Source: Clostridia bacterium (GTDB lineage Bacteria > Bacillota > Clostridia > Oscillospirales > CAG-272). From it: a stretch of DNA of 40,195 bases. A program made the position numbers and the translations under genes. This document shows, piece by piece, positions 32,826 through 40,195 of this stretch (the stretch's first letter is position 1; each line of letters opens with the position of its first letter). A model generated the notes under the pieces. It was not told where the DNA came from. It made no database searches and saw only the letters and a list, made by a program, of their open reading frames with translations. The stretch lies in the NCBI GenBank assembly GCA_017454525.1, contig JAFTCT010000124.1:1-40195 (forward strand). The letters are read 5' to 3'.

Positions 32826-35800
32826 TCATGCCGTTTGGCTGACCGTGACGGTGACGGTATGGTTTTTTCCGTCGAAGAGGAAAGCGCCCTTGTGCGCCTG
32901 TCCGTCGAGCGTGAAGACGTAAGTCCTTTCAAGCCCGCCGCGCGCCGGTGCCTCTTCATATCTGCCTTCGATATGCCAGACGGCGCCCTCGTTTTTCACG
33001 TCGAGCGCAAAGGAGGGAAAAGCGCGGGAGAGCGCCGGGGCGAGGGTGAAGCCGCCCTTTTGAGGTTTATAGCCGATCAGTTCCTCCAGCACCGCATAGA
33101 GGAACCAGCCGGCGGCGCCCGTGTACTGGCTCCACCCGCCGCGTCCCTCAAAGCCCTTTGCGGCGTAGACGTCCCCCGCAAGGGCGTAGGGCTCCGTCGC
33201 GTAGGCGGGATCGGTTCCGGCGCGGTACGCGGGGTCGCAGGCGCGCAGGACCTCATAGCCGCGTTCGTATTCGCCCGCCCTGAGCAGTGCGATCGCGCCC
33301 CAGAGCGCGGCGTGCGTATACTGCCCGCCGTTTTCCCTGAAGCCCGGACAGTACCCGCCGAGATAACCGGGGAAGGGCGCCGACGCGCTGTAAGCCGGCG
33401 CAAAGAGTCTGAACAAACGGTGCGCCGGATCCCACAGACGGCCGTACGCTTCGTTGATCGCCGTCCTGCTTTGCGGGCTTTGATCGATGAAGACGGCGAA
33501 CGCCTGCGGCAGCAGATCGATCGCGCAGTATTCGTTTCCTTCGCGCCCGAGCGCTTTGCCGTCCGGAAAGAAGGCGCGCAGATATCTGTTCCTTTCAAAA
33601 CAGCCGGCAAGTGCCGCGCGCGCCGACGCGATCTCGTTTCGCAGCAGTTCCGCGTCGGCTTTCGAGGCGAAAGGAAGGAATCTCCCGGCGGTCAGCACAA
33701 AGAACTGCGTCAGCCATACGCTGCCGCCGCGCACCTCCGACAGACCGTCGTTCCAGTCACCGCTGCCCATAAGAAAGAGTCCCTTATCCTTTCTCGACGC
33801 GGCGCAGCCGAAGGCGCGCATACAGTGACCGTAGAGCGATTCTCTGCGCGCGGTGCGCCGGGGGCGTTCATACCGGGCGTCGCCCGAAAGCGGCGGCGCG
33901 TCGAGGAAACGGATCTGCGCGTCGAGGATCGCGCGGTCGTTCGTCGCTTCGATATACCGCGAAACGGCGTAAGGCAGAAAGAGCAGATCGTCCGAACACG
34001 CCGTACGCACGCCCGCGTCGCACAGCCCGCGCTCGGGCGCCGTCACGTGCCACCAGTGCATGACGTCGCCTTCGGCGTATTGATGCGCCGCCGAGCGAAA
34101 GATCTGGATCTTTGCGATCTGCGGGTCGTAAGGGAGCATATTGACGGCGTCCTGCAGCTGATCTCTGAAGCCGTACGCGCCGCCCGGCTGCGCCCAGCCC
34201 GTTCTGCCCAGAAGCCGGGCGGTCAGCGTCTGGTAAGGAACGGCGCCGCCGAAGGTCTTTTCAAAGATCCCGTCCGGCGTGCGCAGGGCGAACGCCGTGC
34301 GGCAGTATTCGTAGTGCCGCGCATACTCCTTATACGCCGCCGCCGCGCCGTCGGGGTGCGAAAACAGTCCGGTCACGGTATAAAACAGCCGGTCGTCCTC
34401 AAGCGGGCAGGCGCCTAAGAGGAACACCGCGTCGACAGACTTGCCGGGCGCGAGGTCAAACGGCTTTTTTTCGGGGGTCAGATAGGCGCAGAAGGGCGCT
34501 TCTCCTTTCAGGGCGGTGCGCTTGAAAAACAGAGCGTCGCCGATATGAAAGGAGGTGACGGCGCCGTCCGGCACGCTGCCGAGGCATGGTTCGCAGTGCC
34601 AGCGCAGTTCTCCCTTCTGATGACGGTCGGTATCGTTTCTGATAAAGACCGACAGGATCTTGACGGGGAAACGCGGGTGGACGCCGACCGACAGAACGCA
34701 GTACAGTCCGTCGGCGTCCGTGCGGTAGCGCGCGCAGTCCGGACCGAAAACCGTCTGCTGCGCGTCGGCGCAGAGATCGTATTCCTTTTCAAAGACCGAA
34801 AGCGTCATTCGCTCGCCCGCCGGTCTCTGCACCTCGTCGCCGCAGAAAGGCGAGAGACGGAATTCGCCGGCGTTGCGCACCCATGTGAAGCCGAGACTGT
34901 CGTTTGTCAGGAGCGTGCCGAAGTGATGCCCGCAGTAGATCATCGACGACGGCGCGCCGGAGGAGCCCTCCACCGTGACGGTCCGGTCGCCGAGGGAGGT
35001 CTTTTTCTCACCTCGCTTTTCATAGGCGCGCGGATCGGGCGCGCACGCGGGTTCCAGGCAGGATAAGAAATCGTTTTTGAAGGATGAGAAGATGCAGTCG
35101 CGCCCGACCGTCAGAAAGACGCGCGAAAAAGACGGCAGGACCGTTTTCGCAGAGCGGTCGGTGATCAGATAGACGCCGCCCGCGCGGGTGGGACGTCCGA
35201 AGCCGACCGTTTCGCCGAGAAGTTCGGAAAACTCCTTCCGGGCGGGCGAGTGGTAACGGTCGCTGTCCGCCCGCAGAAAGACCAGATCGAGCGGCACGCC
35301 GCTCTTTACAAGGAAAGCGTGCGCGCGCAGAAGACCTTTGACGGTCCTTTTCTGACATTCGTTCAGTTTTTCTTCGGGGATCAGGAAGGTAAAGACCGGC
35401 AGATCGCCCGAGATGCCGTATTTCCAGAGTTCGCCTATCGGAAGGGCGGGCAGCGTCAGCCGGCGCAGTCTGAAGCGCCGGACGCCTTCGATGAGCAGGG
35501 AAACGTACGAGAGAAAGGCGCGGTCTTCATACTCCGCGAAGGGCATGGTCTTTCTTTCGAGCGCCGCTTCCGCGGAAACGGCGCGGAAGAGAGCGTCCGT
35601 CGCTTCCTTGCGGCGCATTTCGCGCAGTCGGGAGAGCAGTTTTTCTCTGCTTCCGCCGCAGAGCAGGATGAGGTCGGTCTTTCCGTTTTCGGGCAGCGTT
35701 CTTCTTAAGAGCGCGTAGGGGATCCGCAGGGGCCCCGTGCGGCGGCAGAGCGGCTCCGTTAAGGCGCCGCCGGGCGCCGGAAGATCGTCGTAGGAGCTGA

Positions 35801-38800
35801 CCGCGTCAAAGGGCGCGCCGTCCGCGAACGCCAAAAGCAGATAGAAGGAGCGGCGCTTTTCGTCGGTATACCGTCTGTGAAAGAGCAGGGCGTTCTCACC
35901 GGGGCAGTCGGCGCATTCGGTCAGCAGTCCCGAAAAGGCGGGATGCGTGCGGTACTCTTCGACCGACGACAGCACGAGGGGAAGGGAGAATACGACGCGG
36001 GCGTTTCTGTCGTCCGCCGTGCTTTCAAAATGCAGGACCGCCCCGCCTCCGGGCGGCGTGACGACGGCGAGCATCAGGGCGTACGCCTTTTCCTCGCGGA
36101 TCAGGCGCAGCTGCCGCCCGACGTAATACGCCCTGCAGCCCTGCGGAAGCGACGCGCTTTGCCCGCAGGCGGAATACTCGACCGAGAAGGTCCGGCGGGG
36201 CGGTTTCTCCGGTATATCGGGCGGCGTGATCAGCACGTCGGAGTGCGCAAAGGACAGACCGCGCTCCCCGGAATACAGCGCGCGCATCGCGCCGCCCGAG
36301 AGCAGAACGTTTTCGGGGCATTCGCGCTCGCGCTTCTGAAAGCGCAGCGGCGGAGCCGGCGGCTTGGGCGATCTTCTTTTTTCGGCGGGGACGGCGCGCG
36401 GCGCGTCGCAGGGCACGCCCTCCTCATACAGTTCTTCAAATGCGGCGATCTCGCGGTCCGCAAGGATGCGCCGGACGATCGCGCCGTTCGTTTGCGCGTT
36501 GGCGGCGCCCGCGATGCTCATGCCGATGTGATGCGCCATATAGGAGCGGATCACAGCGTTCCCCCTGCCGACGCGCGCGGGGGTGAAGTCGATCGCGTCG
36601 TAAAAGCCGTATTCGCCGTAAGCGCCCGCCTCTTCCAGCCGTTTCAGATTGGACATCGACGCCGCGTAGGCGAAGGGCAGGGTCAGAAAGGAGGCGTAGG
36701 GGGCGATGACGTTCTCGTTTTTCACCGCGGGGTCGATCGCAAGCGTGGCGCAGCCGAACGCCTTGTACTGGTAGTTCATTTCGTTGTCGAAAGCGAAATA
36801 CCCCGCTTCCGATCTGCCCCAGAGCTTTCCCGTGCGGTCGTTCTGCTGCTCGTCATAGGCAAAGCAGAGCATCTCGTGGAGCAGTGTGTTGTCGTAGACC
36901 GGAAGAAAGAGCGCGGGCATAAAGTATTCAAAAGCGGTGCCTGACCACGACAGGATCCCGAAATGCCCGGCGTGCAGGGTGACGGGTCTGCCGAGTTTCC
37001 CCCAGCTTTCAACGGGGATCTGATCCTTTGCGATGGCGAAGCAGTAGGCGCTGCGCGCTTCGCTCGCGAGGAGGTCGTAGCAGTTTTCACAGCGTTTCCC
37101 CGAAACGGGATCGAAGCCGATCGAGAGCAGTTCCTTCTTTTCGTCGTACAGAAACGAGAAGTCTGTCCGGTCCAGCAATCCGTCGATCTGCGCGCGCAGT
37201 TCTTTTGCGCGCGCGGAACCGACCTCCTTCAGTTTTTGCGAAAGATAGACCAGCGCCATGACATAGTTGCCGCTGTCGACCGTCGAGATGAAGGGGGCGC
37301 CGAGAATATCGAGCGTCTGCGTGTCGTACCAGTTGTAGAGATGCCCTCTGTATTTCGGCAGACTTTCAAGAGTTTCGATTGTTCGTCCGAGTTTTTCGAG
37401 CATCACCTCCTCCGGCAGGAGGGCAAGGTCGTGCATGGCGCCGACCGAAACGAGATAGAGCGCGATATTGGTGGGGGAGGTGCGGTGCGCGACTGCGGGA
37501 GACGGCGTTTCCCGCACGTTGTCGGGCGGCAGGAAGCGGTCTTTTTCGCAGACGAAGCGTTCGTAATAGGAGAAGCTCTTTTTAATATAGTCCGTCAGCC
37601 GCTCCCTGTCTTTTTTTGCCGGCGCTTTCTTCTTTCTGTAGGGCAGCGACATCCTAAAGGAAACAAACGGGAAGATTAGAAAGAGAACGGAGAGCAGCCG
37701 GATGATCCCGCCGCGCGCGGTAAGAAGAAGGACCAGCGTCAGCGCAAGGGAAGGGAAAGCGGAGCGCAGATAGGAAAGAAAAGCCGTAAACCGGCTCTTT
37801 TTCGCAGCCTCATTTTCGCTTGCGGTGACCCACTCAAGCAGTTTTTTGTGCGAAACGAGCGACCGGTACAGTACGCGCGCGAGCGCGTCCGCCGACAGCC
37901 ACGCTTCATACGCCAGAGCGGACAGTTCGTACAGCGCAAGAAGGAAACTGCGCAGAACGTCCTGGAGCACCCTCGAATAGAAACGTCTGCCGGCGTTGCG
38001 GGCGCTCAGCAGGATCGTGACGGCAAACGGAAAGAGGATATAGCCGGTCGAAAAGAGGAGATAAAAGGCGCACGTGCTCTCGTCGAAGGGGCGCGCGAGG
38101 AAGAGCGAGATCAGCGAAAACGCCGGCGCCGCCGCGCGGAAGGCGTTCGAGGCAATCATATACTTCGACAGAAAATCGACGGGATTGCGCTTCTTTTCTT
38201 TTCCGGTAAAGGGAAGTCGGTACAGCGCGAAGGGGAAGGACTGATAATCCCCGCGCAGCCAGCGGTGCTTTCTTTTATAGTAGGAGGATGCCGTGGAGGG
38301 AAAACTGTCAAGGAAGACCAGTTCCGTCATATTCAGACAGCGCAGGCGCGTCCCTTCGAGCAGATCGTGGCTGAGGATCCGCTTTTCGGGGAACGCGCCG
38401 TCGATCACCTCTTCAAACGCGTCGAGATCGATCATCCCTTTTCCGCAGAAGGCGCCCCTTGAGAAGACCGACTGATGATAGTCGAAGACCGGCGCGGAAT
38501 ACTGTCCGCCCGAGGGCGCGCCGGAAAGGAGCGTCGCGAAGGGCGTTTTGCCGACCGAGGCGACGGAGGGCGTCATGCGCGGCTGCAGTACGCCGCAGCC
38601 AGAGACGACGACGCCGTTTCTGACGACCGGTCTGTTATAGGGATGGCGCATGACGGCGTACATCTTTCTTACGGCGCCGCAGCGCAGACCGGTATCCGCG
38701 TCGAGCGTGAGCAGAAGATGCGTGTTCTTTTTGTAGTCCGGCGGCAGAACGGTCTTTATAAACCGGTCTTCTCCGCGCGTCAGCAGGCGCGCAAGATCGA

Positions 38801-39902
38801 TGATCGCGCCGCGCTTGCGCTCCTTGCCCGACCAGTACCCTTCGCCGGGCACCGGCTGTCTTTCCCTGAAAAACAGGCAAAACCTGTTTTTGTACTCTTT
38901 ATTGAGCCGCGCGATCTCTTTTTCGGTCTCGGCGATCAGTGCGCCGTCTCCGGGCGTTTCGCGCTGTCCCGCGTCCTTCAGATCGCACAGAAGCCCGAAG
39001 AGCACACCTTCATCGCGCCGGTTGAGAAGGTAGATCTTTTCAAGCGCTCTGCCGTACCGGGCGACGTCTTCCTTTGAGGTGATCAGCACCGTCAGAACGG
39101 CGACGACGCGCTCCTTTACCGGCGCCTCCTCGAGCGAGAAGAGCGGTTCCGGGCGGATGACGAGCGATGCGAAAAAGCGCATCATTTCGCCGGAGAGCAG
39201 GAGGATCGGGAGGGAGAGGAAGAGCGCCTGTCCCGGACCGCAAAGGACAGCCGCCGCGCCTGCGAGCAGCACAAAGAGCATGACGCGCAGAGAAACGCAG
39301 AGCGCGGCGCGGCGCTTTTGCCGCAGCGCCGGTTCGTCCTCCCGGACGACCGCCGCGGCGTCCTTTTCACTTAGTTTTTTTCTCTTTGCGAAACGAAGGA
39401 CCAGCCGCCGGATCTCCGCGCGCGTTTTCCTGTCCGAAGCGGCGTAGGAGAGATAGTTTCTTTTGCGCAGCGTTCTGTCGACCGCCGAAACCGACCGGTA
39501 GAAGCCGTCGAAATCGAACGCCTTCAAAAGGGAGAAAAGTTTTTCCGTCTGCGCGCAGGTCAAGCGGATACGCTCGTTTGTCTCTTCCTTCCGGTCGCGC
39601 AGGCGCTTTGCCGTAAAAAAGACGAGCGCGGCGCAGGCGATATCGTAAAAGAGAAAGATCAGCCCGTCCGAAGCGGCGCCGTTTTTGTAGAGTTCCTTCG
39701 CCGCCTTTTCAAAATCTCCGGCGTTATCGATGCTTTCGCGTTCGAAAACGCCGGTCAGTTTCTTTATCAGTTCTTTTGCGGCTTTCTTTTTCAAAAGCCT
39801 GTTTTCCGCGGCGTTTTCAGCGGAAACGCGGAAAGCAAGATCGCAGAGCAAACCGCCGCATTCTTTCATCACGGTCCTGTAAGCGCGCCTGAGTTCTGTC
39901 AA
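32826..39902 (-). CDS. Cyclic beta-1,2-glucan synthase-type protein (GT84-GH94)
   Basis: This giant membrane enzyme has about 2358 residues. A basic N-terminal region leads to membrane segments near 205-245. The glycosyltransferase domain (GT84-like, about 290-600) shows DADTG near 400 and RKHRWLRGDYQ near 548. Then come more membrane segments and a glycoamylase-like domain with RSYMAHHIGMS near 1117. The C-terminal part contains GH94 phosphorylase-type regions with the acid Asp in GSGDWNDG near 2049 and GGWSQYTGAAGWF. In this family the protein polymerises beta-1,2-glucose from UDP-glucose and controls its length. It is somewhat shorter than the usual 2700-2900. The start is placed at TTG 39902, 8 nt after AAAGGAAG; GTG 40010 has no such site. 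It appears monocistronic. Linear rather than cyclic product is possible. Confidence 0.88.
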   Translation of the reverse strand: MTELRRAYRTVMKECGGLLCDLAFRVSAENAAENRLLKKKAAKELIKKLTGVFERESIDNAGDFEKAAKELYKNGAASDGLIFLFYDIACAALVFFTAKRLRDRKEETNERIRLTCAQTEKLFSLLKAFDFDGFYRSVSAVDRTLRKRNYLSYAASDRKTRAEIRRLVLRFAKRKKLSEKDAAAVVREDEPALRQKRRAALCVSLRVMLFVLLAGAAAVLCGPGQALFLSLPILLLSGEMMRFFASLVIRPEPLFSLEEAPVKERVVAVLTVLITSKEDVARYGRALEKIYLLNRRDEGVLFGLLCDLKDAGQRETPGDGALIAETEKEIARLNKEYKNRFCLFFRERQPVPGEGYWSGKERKRGAIIDLARLLTRGEDRFIKTVLPPDYKKNTHLLLTLDADTGLRCGAVRKMYAVMRHPYNRPVVRNGVVVSGCGVLQPRMTPSVASVGKTPFATLLSGAPSGGQYSAPVFDYHQSVFSRGAFCGKGMIDLDAFEEVIDGAFPEKRILSHDLLEGTRLRCLNMTELVFLDSFPSTASSYYKRKHRWLRGDYQSFPFALYRLPFTGKEKKRNPVDFLSKYMIASNAFRAAAPAFSLISLFLARPFDESTCAFYLLFSTGYILFPFAVTILLSARNAGRRFYSRVLQDVLRSFLLALYELSALAYEAWLSADALARVLYRSLVSHKKLLEWVTASENEAAKKSRFTAFLSYLRSAFPSLALTLVLLLTARGGIIRLLSVLFLIFPFVSFRMSLPYRKKKAPAKKDRERLTDYIKKSFSYYERFVCEKDRFLPPDNVRETPSPAVAHRTSPTNIALYLVSVGAMHDLALLPEEVMLEKLGRTIETLESLPKYRGHLYNWYDTQTLDILGAPFISTVDSGNYVMALVYLSQKLKEVGSARAKELRAQIDGLLDRTDFSFLYDEKKELLSIGFDPVSGKRCENCYDLLASEARSAYCFAIAKDQIPVESWGKLGRPVTLHAGHFGILSWSGTAFEYFMPALFLPVYDNTLLHEMLCFAYDEQQNDRTGKLWGRSEAGYFAFDNEMNYQYKAFGCATLAIDPAVKNENVIAPYASFLTLPFAYAASMSNLKRLEEAGAYGEYGFYDAIDFTPARVGRGNAVIRSYMAHHIGMSIAGAANAQTNGAIVRRILADREIAAFEELYEEGVPCDAPRAVPAEKRRSPKPPAPPLRFQKRERECPENVLLSGGAMRALYSGERGLSFAHSDVLITPPDIPEKPPRRTFSVEYSACGQSASLPQGCRAYYVGRQLRLIREEKAYALMLAVVTPPGGGAVLHFESTADDRNARVVFSLPLVLSSVEEYRTHPAFSGLLTECADCPGENALLFHRRYTDEKRRSFYLLLAFADGAPFDAVSSYDDLPAPGGALTEPLCRRTGPLRIPYALLRRTLPENGKTDLILLCGGSREKLLSRLREMRRKEATDALFRAVSAEAALERKTMPFAEYEDRAFLSYVSLLIEGVRRFRLRRLTLPALPIGELWKYGISGDLPVFTFLIPEEKLNECQKRTVKGLLRAHAFLVKSGVPLDLVFLRADSDRYHSPARKEFSELLGETVGFGRPTRAGGVYLITDRSAKTVLPSFSRVFLTVGRDCIFSSFKNDFLSCLEPACAPDPRAYEKRGEKKTSLGDRTVTVEGSSGAPSSMIYCGHHFGTLLTNDSLGFTWVRNAGEFRLSPFCGDEVQRPAGERMTLSVFEKEYDLCADAQQTVFGPDCARYRTDADGLYCVLSVGVHPRFPVKILSVFIRNDTDRHQKGELRWHCEPCLGSVPDGAVTSFHIGDALFFKRTALKGEAPFCAYLTPEKKPFDLAPGKSVDAVFLLGACPLEDDRLFYTVTGLFSHPDGAAAAYKEYARHYEYCRTAFALRTPDGIFEKTFGGAVPYQTLTARLLGRTGWAQPGGAYGFRDQLQDAVNMLPYDPQIAKIQIFRSAAHQYAEGDVMHWWHVTAPERGLCDAGVRTACSDDLLFLPYAVSRYIEATNDRAILDAQIRFLDAPPLSGDARYERPRRTARRESLYGHCMRAFGCAASRKDKGLFLMGSGDWNDGLSEVRGGSVWLTQFFVLTAGRFLPFASKADAELLRNEIASARAALAGCFERNRYLRAFFPDGKALGREGNEYCAIDLLPQAFAVFIDQSPQSRTAINEAYGRLWDPAHRLFRLFAPAYSASAPFPGYLGGYCPGFRENGGQYTHAALWGAIALLRAGEYERGYEVLRACDPAYRAGTDPAYATEPYALAGDVYAAKGFEGRGGWSQYTGAAGWFLYAVLEELIGYKPQKGGFTLAPALSRAFPSFALDVKNEGAVWHIEGRYEEAPARGGLERTYVFTLDGQAHKGAFLFDGKNHTVTVTVSQTA

Positions 39903-40044
39903 GATCCCAACTTCCTTTCGGTTTTCACCCTTTTTTGTAAGTTTTCCCCGCGTTTTCCGGATTATGCCGATGAAAGAGACGAAATATGCGGAGTTTTCCG
40001 CAGAGATCACCGATCAAAAAGATAAAGGCGCTTTCATAGCGAAA

Positions 40045-40195
40045 GGGGCTGTTTCATTTGCCTGCAAATGAGCAGCCCCCGCAAAACGGATGGTCGGGAT
40101 CCCGTCCGTTTTGCGCGACTTTTGCGGTTTTGTCCGGACAGGCTGACGCTTATTGTGTAACAATACGACAAAACCGAGGCGTGAGCCGAGGAGCA
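40045..40195 (-). repeat. Inverted copy of the dispersed repeat, cut by the window end
   Basis: This 151-nt stretch is the reverse complement of 17451-17601 with about five mismatches (about 97% identity). It contains hairpins D, C and B; hairpin A would lie beyond the window. The differences cluster in the loop of the small inner stem, where TATTG-TTAGG-CAATA becomes TATTGT-TAC-ACAATA, so pairing is kept or improved. It lies about 140 nt upstream of the glucan synthase start; 39903-40044 in between shows no convincing promoter. Confidence 0.9.

Noticed and set aside
39903..40044. Promoter for the glucan synthase gene (CATAAT on the minus strand)
   Set aside because: No acceptable -35 hexamer lies 16-18 nt upstream of it.

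Overview
The window reads as a high-GC Bacillota (Clostridia-type, probably gut-associated) chromosome fragment. The evidence is strong AGGAGG-like ribosome binding sites, sigma-A promoters with 17-nt spacers, several TTG/GTG starts, type I dockerins, a YfmF/YfmH M16 pair, an RsgI-like anti-sigma factor with its ECF sigma factor, and lipoproteins with Thr/Pro-rich linkers. I cannot name the genus. No rRNA, tRNA, CRISPR array or transposase is visible. Both ends of the window lie inside copies of one dispersed hairpin-rich repeat, as expected for a contig that stops at repeats.

Region 1 (1-17.6 kb) is a secreted glycan-degradation locus. A ROK-family repressor faces left. Divergent from it is a lipoprotein metallophosphatase with its own consensus promoter. 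A second promoter with a palindrome at its start site drives a six-repeat discoidin-like (F5/8 type C) binding protein and then two tandem GH92 enzymes. One GH92 enzyme ends in a dockerin, the other in a Pro/Thr stalk and membrane anchor. Both have Gln where GH92 alpha-mannosidases normally carry the catalytic-acid Glu (HGNEP becomes HNNQP), while the two base Asp residues remain. From what I recall of GH92, this exchange marks the enzymes that cleave mannose-1-phospho-6-mannose diesters rather than ordinary mannosides.

Region 2 (17.6-25.5 kb) starts with a cytoplasmic GH38 alpha-mannosidase whose promoter abuts the repeat element. It continues with the housekeeping ATPase ychF and its terminator, an ECF sigma/RsgI-like anti-sigma operon, and a lipoprotein with three cysteine-pair repeats and an SGNH/DUF4886-type domain.

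Region 3 (25.6-32.8 kb, minus strand) is a five-gene operon from one promoter: yfmF, yfmH, lgt, a tocopherol-cyclase-like protein, and a second secreted metallophosphatase that ends in a dockerin. Region 4 (32.8-39.9 kb, minus strand) is one giant membrane glycosyltransferase/phosphorylase of the cyclic beta-1,2-glucan synthase type.

The main hypothesis is a phosphomannan (mannosyl-phosphate glycan) utilisation system. Binding modules capture the glycan, GH92 enzymes with the Gln substitution uncap Man-1-P-6-Man, one or both secreted metallophosphatases remove the exposed phosphate, and the intracellular GH38 trims imported manno-oligosaccharides under ROK control. The parts are visible in the sequence; the pathway is inference.
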